A stretch of 64,000 bases of DNA from Leisingera caerulea DSM 24564 (GTDB lineage: Bacteria; Pseudomonadota; Alphaproteobacteria; Rhodobacterales; Rhodobacteraceae). The notes beneath the pieces were generated by a model that saw nothing but the letters and a program-made list of their open reading frames with translations, had not been told where the DNA came from and searched no databases. The translations under genes and the position numbers were made by a program. The stretch is from NCBI RefSeq assembly GCF_000473325.1, contig NZ_AXBI01000020.1, positions 1-64,000 on the forward strand, read 5' to 3'. This document shows, piece after piece, positions 16,808 through 23,993 of this stretch. The stretch's first letter is position 1; every line of letters begins with the position of its first letter.

Positions 16808-17788
16808 TTAGATGGCTGCCAGCAGGGTGCCTGCAGCCGGGGTGAAGTATTGCCAGCCAATGAAGGCCAGATAGGAGGCGAGCATCACGGCGCCTGCCCG
16901 CTTGCTGATCCGGCCGCGGGCCAGGAGGAAGAAGGCGAAGATCAGGGTCACCGCGATCACGACGGGCAGATCGAAGCCCAGGAAGCCGCTATCCATCACC
17001 AGAGGCTTCGCGATGGCGCTGAAAGCCAGGACCGAGAAGATGTTGAAGATGTTGGAGCCGACGATGCCGCCAACGATCATTTCGGAGTGGCCCTTGCGTG
17101 CCGCGGCGATACAGGCCGTCAGCTCCGGCAAAGAGGTGCCGAAAGCGATCACTGTCATGCCGATCACGGATTCCGGAACACCCAGCGCCATACCGCCCGC
17201 AACCGCGCCCTGTACGAGGATCTCGGAGCCGATCAGCAAGGTGGTGATCCCGGCCACGACCATCAGGTAGGGGTTTGCACCCTCATCCTCGCCATCCTCG
17301 TCGTCTTCAACTTCGATCTTGGATGCGCGCCACTGATAGAGGATGTAGATCACGATCGTCGCAACCATTGCGCCGCCCGCCCAGCGGGGCAGAATGCCGT
17401 AGATCATTGCCGGGACCAGCGTTGCGGTTGCCAGCAGCATGACCATGGCATCAACCCGCACATCCTTGCGGTCGATCAGGATCGGGGCAATGATCGCCGA
17501 GAGCCCCAATACCATCAGCACATTCGCGATGTTCGAACCGATCACATTGCCAACGGAGATGCCAGGATACCCGGACAGATTGGCATTGATGGAGGTGAAG
17601 AGCTCCGGCGCGGAAGTGCCGAAGGCCACGATTGTCGCCGCGATGAAAAGCTTGGACAGGCCGGACCGTTCTGCAATGGCAGAGGCGGAATCGACAGTCC
17701 AGTCCCCGCCCTTGCACAGAAGCCAAACGCCAAAACCGATGGCGCCGAGCGCAACCATGGCCATTTGGTAGGTTTCGAGGCTATGCAT
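16808..17788 (-). CDS. Calcium/sodium antiporter (CaCA family, YrbG-like)
   Basis: A 326-aa integral membrane protein with about ten hydrophobic segments. It has the two inverted alpha-repeats of the family: AFGTSAPELFTSINANL with GNVIGSNIANVLMVLG, and AFGTSLPELTACIAAA with GGIVGSNIFNIFSVLA. An acidic loop (EVEDDEDGEDEG) separates the halves. It should exchange Ca2+ for Na+ or H+ across the inner membrane. It sits where Ter operons usually place the membrane protein TerC, which is not seen in this window. It could therefore set the Ca2+ level sensed by the TerD proteins. Confidence 0.93.
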   Translation of the reverse strand: MHSLETYQMAMVALGAIGFGVWLLCKGGDWTVDSASAIAERSGLSKLFIAATIVAFGTSAPELFTSINANLSGYPGISVGNVIGSNIANVLMVLGLSAIIAPILIDRKDVRVDAMVMLLATATLVPAMIYGILPRWAGGAMVATIVIYILYQWRASKIEVEDDEDGEDEGANPYLMVVAGITTLLIGSEILVQGAVAGGMALGVPESVIGMTVIAFGTSLPELTACIAAARKGHSEMIVGGIVGSNIFNIFSVLAFSAIAKPLVMDSGFLGFDLPVVIAVTLIFAFFLLARGRISKRAGAVMLASYLAFIGWQYFTPAAGTLLAAI

Positions 17789-17821
17789 TTTGTGAAAATT
17801 CCTTACATTTTCGCAAAGTGT

Positions 17822-17845
17822 GCCCGAGGCGGGAATGCCTCGGGC
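17822..17845. other. GC-rich intergenic hairpin (ter block)
   Basis: Stem GCCCGAGGC / GCCTCGGGC with loop GGGAAT between terB and the antiporter gene. TTTTCGCA is adjacent at 17808-17815. Confidence 0.6.
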
Positions 17846-17852
17846 GAGGCGT

Positions 17853-18302
17853 TTACAGCTCGAAATCGCCCGGGTTCAGCCCCAGGTCGACGGCGATCAT
17901 GCGGCCAACAGCCTTTTCGTCATCGTCGAAATTGCCATCAGCGCCGCCGATGATGCAGGCCACACGGACCAGCATGCGGGCCTGTTCTTCCTTGCCCTTG
18001 ATCCGGCCGATGATCTTCAGCGCCTCTGCACGGCCGATCTCGACGTCAAATTCGAATTTTTTCACGATGCTTTCGAAGAAAGCGATCACATCGCCCATGT
18101 CAAAGTGCTTCAGCTCGTCGGTGTTCTCGATGACGCCGATCATCTTGCGCTTCTCATCGCTCGAGATTTCGCCGTCCGCCGCCGCCATCAGAGCACCGGC
18201 TGCCACACAGGCCTCCATGAACTCACGGTTGCGGTACTTCGACATCTCGGCCACCAGAGCGGAGCGCGCGTTTTCGGTGGTGTTTTTCAGCCAACCCAGC
18301 AT
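17853..18302 (-). CDS. terB: Tellurite resistance protein TerB
   Basis: A 149-aa all-helical protein with the duplicated acidic TerB motifs, AADGEISSDEKRKM and GADGNFDDDEKAVGR, which bind metal. TerB links TerC-type membrane proteins to TerD-domain proteins and lies at the cytoplasmic face of the membrane. It is 12 bases downstream of terZ on the same transcript. Complete at normal length. Confidence 0.95.
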   Translation of the reverse strand: MLGWLKNTTENARSALVAEMSKYRNREFMEACVAAGALMAAADGEISSDEKRKMIGVIENTDELKHFDMGDVIAFFESIVKKFEFDVEIGRAEALKIIGRIKGKEEQARMLVRVACIIGGADGNFDDDEKAVGRMIAVDLGLNPGDFEL

Positions 18303-18314
18303 AACAGCCCCCTC

Positions 18315-18908
18315 TTACGCGTAGCGCACTGCAGCATCCGCGAGATCGCGGACGGTGCGGCCATTTGCGATTTCGCCGATCGCGGTCATCGACCACTCGC
18401 CGCCCTTGCGCGACAGCGCTGCCATGACGACGCCGGTGTGCGAGCCCTTTTCTGCCAGCACGAACTTGCACAGCTCTTTGTTGCCGTTCTGGTCGACGAG
18501 ACGGCATTCGGCGTTCTCGACCTCGTTGAAGGTCTGGCCGGTGAAGCTGTTCACGGTGAAGACCAAGCTCACGGCATTTGCAGGCAGAGCGGCCAGGTCA
18601 ACCGAGATTACTTCGTCGTCGCCGTCGCCATCACCGGTGCGGTTATCGCCGGAATGGCGAATGGCGCCGCCCATGCCGTTCAGCTGGCGGAACCAGACCG
18701 TGTCCAGCGCATTGCCGTTGGCGTCGAAAACGATGACCGAAGCGTCCAGGTCAATGTCACCACCGCCGGCAGCGGCGCCCAGTACGCGGCTGAAGAAGCC
18801 GGTCTTCTGCGGCCGTGCGGCATCCCAGCCCAGGCCCATGTAGACCTTGCTCAGGCCGGTTTCCTTGGAGAGGGACAGCGCCTGACCCTTCGAGAGAGAG
18901 ATCGTCAT
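18315..18908 (-). CDS. terZ: TerD-family protein TerZ
   Basis: A 197-aa TerD domain with the TerZ-specific blocks DTVWFRQLNGMGGAIRHSGD, FTVNSFTGQTFNEVENAECR and AIGEIANGRTVRDL. The calcium loop [19 protein letters not shown] is intact. It is the first gene of the ter block, with GGAGA before the ATG and a promoter at 18935-18964 that carries the recurrent word. Confidence 0.93.
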   Translation of the reverse strand: MTISLSKGQALSLSKETGLSKVYMGLGWDAARPQKTGFFSRVLGAAAGGGDIDLDASVIVFDANGNALDTVWFRQLNGMGGAIRHSGDNRTGDGDGDDEVISVDLAALPANAVSLVFTVNSFTGQTFNEVENAECRLVDQNGNKELCKFVLAEKGSHTGVVMAALSRKGGEWSMTAIGEIANGRTVRDLADAAVRYA

Positions 18909-18934
18909 TATGGTCTCCTGTTAAGTTCACCCTG

Positions 18935-18980
18935 AACATATTGTTTTTCGCAAAGTGCTTGCAAGCGAAAATGCGAAAAA
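18935..18980 (-). promoter_or_regulatory. Promoter of the ter block with paired TTTTTCGCA words
   Basis: On the - strand: TTGCAA (18964-18959), 18-base spacer, TATGTT (18940-18935). TGCGAAAAA (- strand) fills the spacer at 18952-18944, and an inverted copy lies just upstream at 18980-18972. The paired words bracket the -35 element. Confidence 0.5.
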
Positions 18981-18989
18981 AAGAAAAAA

Positions 18990-19952
18990 TTATACAGCGA
19001 CAGCTTCGCGGCCGTGTCCGGACGTGACCGCCTCGAGCTCCGGCTGCTCGTAAACACCCCATGTCTTTGCCCGGGACAGAATCCGGCGGGCCCAGAGGGA
19101 ATGGGTGGCGGGTTCGCACATGACGCCATGGATCTGAAAGACCGCCGCGGATGCATCGTCGAGAATGGCCTTGGCCATGTGCAGATCCTCACGGCTCACC
19201 TTGAGCATCTCGTGAATGATGTCGATCTGAGCCGGATGGATCGCGGTCTTGCCGATGAACCCCCGCAGCACATCCTGCTCAACCTCGCGGATCAATGTCT
19301 TGGTGTCATGGATGATATCAAAGACCGGTGCCGCCACCGGAAGGCCGCGCGCCATCATTTGGGAACCCATCATGGAGAGGACGTATGACAGCGGTCCCTC
19401 GTAGGAGGTCATGCCGGGCGTGCGGCGCAGGCCGAGACAGTTCAGAAGGTCATTGCCGCCAAGCCTGACAGCCATGACCCGGTCCAGACCTTCGCTGGCG
19501 AACATGTCAGCCACTGAAGACACGTATCCCGGATCGAAATACTCCGCGGTCTCCAGGGTCGGCATGATCAGTGTCTCATGATCCCTGGCCAGCTCGAACC
19601 ATCCGGGCCCGCTTTTCAAAGTCATCTTGGGCACGATCATCCCGCTCACCGTGGAGAAGCCCTCCATTTCAGAGATCAGATGGGCCATGCCGAGATTGCG
19701 GGGACGCACAAAAACCATCGTTTTCTGGTGGCGGGCGCCATTTTCGGATCGGGTTTTCAAATGCGAGCGCAGGCCATTCAGCCCCCGCTCAACATCGTTT
19801 TCATGCAGCGCATCTTCCAGGCAGATGACCACGGATCCGGCGCCATTCAGGTCTTCACCTGCGAAGACCCGTTTCGCATGCGGATTTGTTGCTGGCATGT
19901 AGAGCGTGGCGCCCAGGCCGGCGGCGCGGGTATGCAGTTCGTCGGAGTGCAT
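18990..19952 (-). CDS. CitE-like HpcH/HpaI-family lyase (Ter-associated)
   Basis: A 320-aa TIM-barrel of the citrate-lyase beta / HpcH-HpaI aldolase family. Visible are LYMPATNPHAKRVFAGED (CoA/phosphate region), ICLEDALHENDV (acidic metal/catalytic pair), and IGKTAIHPAQIDIIHEML near the C-terminus. Such enzymes cleave or form C-C bonds next to carboxylates. It is the last gene of a four-gene set (two PRTases, HAD, lyase). Published comparative genomics of Ter systems (Anantharaman, Iyer and Aravind) links this set to synthesis of a nucleoside-like metabolite. The product has not been read from sequence. Confidence 0.88.
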   Translation of the reverse strand: MHSDELHTRAAGLGATLYMPATNPHAKRVFAGEDLNGAGSVVICLEDALHENDVERGLNGLRSHLKTRSENGARHQKTMVFVRPRNLGMAHLISEMEGFSTVSGMIVPKMTLKSGPGWFELARDHETLIMPTLETAEYFDPGYVSSVADMFASEGLDRVMAVRLGGNDLLNCLGLRRTPGMTSYEGPLSYVLSMMGSQMMARGLPVAAPVFDIIHDTKTLIREVEQDVLRGFIGKTAIHPAQIDIIHEMLKVSREDLHMAKAILDDASAAVFQIHGVMCEPATHSLWARRILSRAKTWGVYEQPELEAVTSGHGREAVAV

Positions 19953-19953
19953 A

Positions 19954-21075
19954 TCAGCTAACCTTGGAGATCACGGTAACGGCTCGGTACGGGCCGGTGA
20001 GATCCGGACGTACGGAATAGTCAACGCCACCCTCCTTGCACAGGTGGATCAGTGCCTGCAGATCCGGGTCCGCTTCACTGGAAACCAGTACGTGATGGGG
20101 CTTGCGGCGCAGGACGGCACGAGTGGCCTCAGCGATGCCCGGCTTCACCCTGTTCGGGTTCTCCGTCTGGTAGATCTCCATGATCCGGGTCACGGCTGAC
20201 GCGGAGTCCAGCGTGAGCGCATTGGAGGTGCCGCTGGATTGATCCTGGCACACTGCTTCAGCCAGCGCTGCACCTTGCTGCTGGCGCATCAGGCCGTGGA
20301 TGTCATCGACGAACCTGGCCGAGTAGTCGATGTCCTGGAGATGATCCACGGGGATGCAGCCGTGAAAGTCGTTTTCGCCAACGACGTCGGCATTCAGGAT
20401 CGAGCGGGAGATCAGGCCCGAGATATTGGCGCCGAGAATGCCGGAGGGGATCAGCCAGTCATCGTTCGAGCCGGCAATATCTGCCATGCCGCAGGGATCT
20501 GCGAGCACGACAAGGACAGGGCGCCGGCCGGTGTTTTCGGTCCAGGTGTGGCGCAACTCGCGCGTGATGGCGCCCTTGCCGGTCCAGCCATCAACGAACA
20601 GGATGCCGTCCGGGTCGCGCTTGCCCATAACATAGCGCATGGCGTTCATGTCGATGCCGCGATCCCGGATGATGGAGATCCCAAAGTGCGCGCTGTCCAC
20701 GCCAAGATCGCGTAAGGCCCGATGCAGCAGAACGCCCAGAGGCGCACCCGCCCGGACAAGCGAGCAGAGGGTCACCTGCGCGGGAAGGCTTCCTTCCTCA
20801 ACGCCTGCGCGGATCTCCCTGGCGATAGCCATCACTTCGGCGGCGATACGTTCGCGGCCTCGCTGCCAGGCATCTTCGAAAATGCTCAGGTAGCGCTGAT
20901 CGGGCCGGGCCTCTTCGGAGATCATTTCGGAATAGTGGCGGCGGCCCGACTGAATGGCCGCCTCCTTCTCATCGATGCCGGTCGGCCGCATCTGCACCGG
21001 TTTCAGCAGGAAGTCGACGTCATCCTTGGCGTAGCTTCCTGAAAAAGGCACTCGGGTTGAAGAATTGTCAAACAT
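19954..21075 (-). CDS. Phosphoribosyltransferase of the StiP/PRTase_1 type
   Basis: A 373-aa protein with a PRTase fold: SLVRAGAPLGVLLHRAL and the PRPP-loop-like ILFVDGWTGKGAITREL. The C-terminal 100 residues (RKPHHVLVSSEADPDLQALI) fit the small PELOTA-like domain seen in this family. The family is sometimes annotated as a cysteine protease, StiP; PRTase is the better-supported fold. The ATG at 21075 has GGAGG seven bases upstream. It lies one base upstream of the lyase gene and is part of the Ter biosynthetic set. Confidence 0.85.
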   Translation of the reverse strand: MFDNSSTRVPFSGSYAKDDVDFLLKPVQMRPTGIDEKEAAIQSGRRHYSEMISEEARPDQRYLSIFEDAWQRGRERIAAEVMAIAREIRAGVEEGSLPAQVTLCSLVRAGAPLGVLLHRALRDLGVDSAHFGISIIRDRGIDMNAMRYVMGKRDPDGILFVDGWTGKGAITRELRHTWTENTGRRPVLVVLADPCGMADIAGSNDDWLIPSGILGANISGLISRSILNADVVGENDFHGCIPVDHLQDIDYSARFVDDIHGLMRQQQGAALAEAVCQDQSSGTSNALTLDSASAVTRIMEIYQTENPNRVKPGIAEATRAVLRRKPHHVLVSSEADPDLQALIHLCKEGGVDYSVRPDLTGPYRAVTVISKVS

Positions 21076-21091
21076 GGTCAAACCTCCAGGT

Positions 21092-21832
21092 TCACGAAAA
21101 AAGCTTTTTGGAATTCTGAGTGTTGTTGGGGACCAGCATCATCGAGCAGAGCTCCATGAAGGGAAGGTCCGCCAGAGAGTCCCCTGCTCCGACCGTCGGG
21201 CGGTTCTGCAGGTCTTCACGGATGCTGAGAAGATATTGCACGGCAGACTTTTTAGAGACGCCGCCAGGGACAAACGCGAGATTATTACCGTTGCGATGCA
21301 CCTGGACGTCAGAGAACTGGAAGCTCTCCTTGAAGAGCTTCTCTGCTGTTCTGAGGTTCAAATCGACGCCCAACTGGGTTTCGTCGTTTGATTTCACCGT
21401 CATCCCCAGCATGATGCCTTTGTGCATGTGCTGGTGGATACGGATGTTGATTGGGGCTTTTTCCAGCTCCTCGATCGCCCTTGCAAGGGTGGCTGCTGCC
21501 TTTTCGCATTTTTTGGCAATTGCTTCGGACCATGCCAGATCCTCAGAGCCATCCGGAGCGAGGATCATCGCACCGTTCGATACGATTGCGCCCTCCCGGA
21601 AGGAATCGAGATGCACCCGGTTGAACGCATCCAGGCTGCGCGCAGTCACAGGAAGAAGCGTGGCGCCGCTGGAGAGCCAGGCAAGGAGCGCCTGGCGATG
21701 GCTGCACATGTAACTGTGATTGCCATTTTTGGCAGTTGTCACACGCTGAAGGGTCTTCGGATCCCTGTCCGGGTAGCTCTTCAAGGTGGTGAAGATCGTG
21801 TCGTCGAGGTCTGCAAGAATAACGGGGGTCAT
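21092..21832 (-). CDS. HAD-superfamily phosphatase (Ter-associated)
   Basis: A 246-aa Cof/sucrose-phosphatase-type HAD hydrolase. The nucleophile motif is ADLDDTIFT at residues 7-15. Motif II is LPVTARS, and motif IV is GAGDSLADLPFM. It should remove phosphate from a sugar- or nucleotide-like intermediate made by the adjacent PRTases. It overlaps the upstream PRTase gene by four bases (ATGA), so translation is coupled. Confidence 0.88.
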   Translation of the reverse strand: MTPVILADLDDTIFTTLKSYPDRDPKTLQRVTTAKNGNHSYMCSHRQALLAWLSSGATLLPVTARSLDAFNRVHLDSFREGAIVSNGAMILAPDGSEDLAWSEAIAKKCEKAAATLARAIEELEKAPINIRIHQHMHKGIMLGMTVKSNDETQLGVDLNLRTAEKLFKESFQFSDVQVHRNGNNLAFVPGGVSKKSAVQYLLSIREDLQNRPTVGAGDSLADLPFMELCSMMLVPNNTQNSKKLFS

Positions 21833-23067
21833 GCGCAGAGTTTCCCTTTATTGAACTGGTGGATGCGCCCGGCGGGCGTCATGACGGCGAAGGTCGAAAG
21901 ATATTCGCGCAAAGGCTCTGCGAGGCCGGAGAGGTCCTCGCTTTCATTCAGCAGAACAATCCGCCCCCAGGCCTGCGGATCGACATTGTGGAGATACATC
22001 GGCACACCGATCCCGTAATGATCCGGGAAGATGGCTTTACGCGTGATGGTTTCCCCAAGCAGAACCGGGGAGCGCGTGGTGGCGAGGAACGAGGCCTGAT
22101 AGCCGCCCTCTTCGAGCATTTCAGCGACCCGGAACGGCTGCCAAACGTATTCACCCGTTCCGATAATGAGAACGCTGCCGCATTGATCGGCAGAGGGGAG
22201 CCATCGCATCAGCGCATCGGTTTCGGGCGAGGTGCCCCCCATGATCCCAGCCCGCCAGCTGCCGGCGGAGGCATCGATCCGGGCATCCTTGATCTTGTCC
22301 TTGGAGGCCGGAATGGTCTGTTCAGCCGCGCCCGCAGCTGGCGACCAGCTCCAACGCCCCTCGACCAGGCTCACGCTGCGGACGTCAGTTTGCTGGCAGA
22401 AGGGCAATTCGGAGATTGATTTTCGCACTTCTCCCGCAGACCAGTCTGTGAGGGTGACCAGGCAAATCCTTTCAAACGTCCGGCCAGCCGCTGCCAGAGC
22501 GGCGAGCAGGTTTGCGAAGGTTTTCCCTGTGGTGGTCTCATCATCGACAAGAACCAGGGTCGGCGCATTGAATGCCACATCCCGGATCTCAGGATCCTCG
22601 GGGACCAGGACGTTATGTGCGGTGGCATGGGAATGGTCTTCACTGAACCCAGCCCAGACGGGGCGGCCTTCCGGGTGGCGCGTTGTCGGCAGATAGGCCG
22701 CACGGCCTTCCAGCATGTGAGACTGCCGAAGAGCGTCGTAGACCCCCGCCCCCAGCCCCACTGCGGTTTCGGCGTATCCCATGACAAGAACGTCGCGGGC
22801 GGTGTCGATCTGCTGTGCAGCTTCCTGGGCCAGTGCCTGAAGGATATGCCGATGGCTGGCGGCCGGCACCGGGATGTGGCGCCCCAGGACCGTGGAGACG
22901 AACAGAAAAGCGCGCTTGGGGTTCTGGCGCTCAGCCATTTTGATGATGCCGGTGACGTCAGCTTTGCTGGTGGTCACGTCGAGCGTCATGGTGCCGCGCG
23001 ACAGCGGGAAAATGTGGCGCTGAGGCAAAGTCTGCGTGTCAGCAATGGATCTTGTTTGGAAAGACAT
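21829..23067 (-). CDS. Phosphoribosyltransferase with TRSP domain (PRTase_2)
   Basis: A 412-aa protein. The N-terminal PRTase has the 13-residue PRPP motif region LVLVDDETTTGKTFANLL. The C-terminal half (ILIIGTGEYVWQPFRVAEM and DHYGIGVPMYL) matches the TRSP domain that accompanies Ter-linked PRTases. It is the first gene of the biosynthetic set; AGGGG precedes the ATG at 23067. The promoter region 23092-23144 holds an inverted pair of the recurrent word, TTTTCGCA and TGCGAAAAA. Confidence 0.87.
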   Translation of the reverse strand: MSFQTRSIADTQTLPQRHIFPLSRGTMTLDVTTSKADVTGIIKMAERQNPKRAFLFVSTVLGRHIPVPAASHRHILQALAQEAAQQIDTARDVLVMGYAETAVGLGAGVYDALRQSHMLEGRAAYLPTTRHPEGRPVWAGFSEDHSHATAHNVLVPEDPEIRDVAFNAPTLVLVDDETTTGKTFANLLAALAAAGRTFERICLVTLTDWSAGEVRKSISELPFCQQTDVRSVSLVEGRWSWSPAAGAAEQTIPASKDKIKDARIDASAGSWRAGIMGGTSPETDALMRWLPSADQCGSVLIIGTGEYVWQPFRVAEMLEEGGYQASFLATTRSPVLLGETITRKAIFPDHYGIGVPMYLHNVDPQAWGRIVLLNESEDLSGLAEPLREYLSTFAVMTPAGRIHQFNKGKLCA

Positions 23068-23091
23068 CAACCGCCCCTTTGAGGAAAAAGA

Positions 23092-23144
23092 TTTTCGCAT
23101 AATTGCCCGGCCCGGTGGGGATGGCAAGACAAAAATGCGAAAAA
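23092..23144 (-). promoter_or_regulatory. Regulatory region with inverted TTTTCGCA pair
   Basis: TTTTCGCA at 23092-23099 and TGCGAAAAA at 23136-23144. Between them, on the - strand, are a possible -35 TTGCCA and -10 AATTAT 17 bases apart. It lies upstream of the PRTase/TRSP gene and so probably controls the Ter biosynthetic set. Confidence 0.4.
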
Positions 23145-23169
23145 GTGACGGCTGGATGTGTTCGGGCGG

Positions 23170-23565
23170 TCAGATCTCGAAGGCCATCTCGTCCTCGGGC
23201 GTCACCAGGATTGCACCGGCCGGGGCTAGCTCACCGTCAGCCAGCCGTGACGGCTCCCTCCCGTAGCTGTACTCCAGGCTGCGCTGAACATCATCTTCGA
23301 TGATTTCCCAGATCAGGACCTCAATTTCATCAGCATTCAAAGCCTGTCCATGCTCTCCGGTGACATGAAGGGGCTTGCCCTCCTGGTCGGTGAGGCGAAC
23401 GCTGTCAGCGATCAGGTCGCACGTTGACGGATGACGCATGAGCGTCACCTGGATCTCCAGGCCATCGATCCCGTCCGGGCGGAAAACATCCACCTCAGAC
23501 GCTGGGTTGACCCTTGTCTCGGTGAAAGAAAAATCAGCAGACCTGATGTCGGATTCACGTGTCAT
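23170..23565 (-). CDS. Unknown acidic protein, 131 aa
   Basis: Not recognised. Strongly acidic and soluble, with no membrane segment (NADEIEVLIWEIIEDDVQR near the middle). It lies upstream of the Ter biosynthetic set on the same strand but is separated by the paired-word region, so it is probably its own unit. Confidence 0.6.
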   Translation of the reverse strand: MTRESDIRSADFSFTETRVNPASEVDVFRPDGIDGLEIQVTLMRHPSTCDLIADSVRLTDQEGKPLHVTGEHGQALNADEIEVLIWEIIEDDVQRSLEYSYGREPSRLADGELAPAGAILVTPEDEMAFEI

Positions 23566-23993
23566 CTGGGGCTCCTTTGGAAGGTCCCCGGATCATAGCG
23601 GAATTTGAGAAAAAATAAAAACGCGAGCCTGCGTATCGGCGTATCACGGTGGTATCGTCCCGTTGATACCAGCTAAGCCCCTTATTTCTCTATATTTATT
23701 TATCTATGTATCACTGTAACAAGATATAGATAGATATATATAGAAGAAGAGTCCCACAGAGAGTCTTATCTCCCTATAGACATTCGCCCGCCGTTTCGGC
23801 TGTTTCACTGTTACATCCAGAAATGTCTCAGTGAATTCAGCATGTTAAGTGAAACACGGGTGGTGAAACAGGGCGTTTCACCAAGCCGCTTCCGTCAGTT
23901 GAGGCGTTCTGGAGGCTCTGCATTTGCGAAAATAGTTGCCAATCCTGGCCCTCGTGACGCATGTTATGCGAGAAATAGAGCTGAAGGGTCAAA
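23566..23993. other. AT-rich repeat-bearing non-coding region (possible origin or partition site)
   Basis: This 428-base gap has no convincing gene. An AT-rich island (about 23680-23760) is flanked by short repeats: GGTATC/GATACC inverted around 23651-23670; a near-direct repeat of 15 bases, TGTATCACTGTAACA at 23707 and TGTTTCACTGTTACA at 23801; GTGAAACA at 23849 and 23863; and GTTTCAC at 23875. Such a layout is seen in iteron origins and partition sites. No initiator gene is adjacent, so the call is tentative. TGCGAAAA at 23925-23932 belongs to the downstream promoter region. Confidence 0.35.

Noticed and set aside
16019..17953. Long + strand open frame (about 640 codons) opposite the ter genes
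   Set aside because: It is antisense to clear TerD and antiporter genes. Its translation has no family features and follows from codon bias of the - strand genes.
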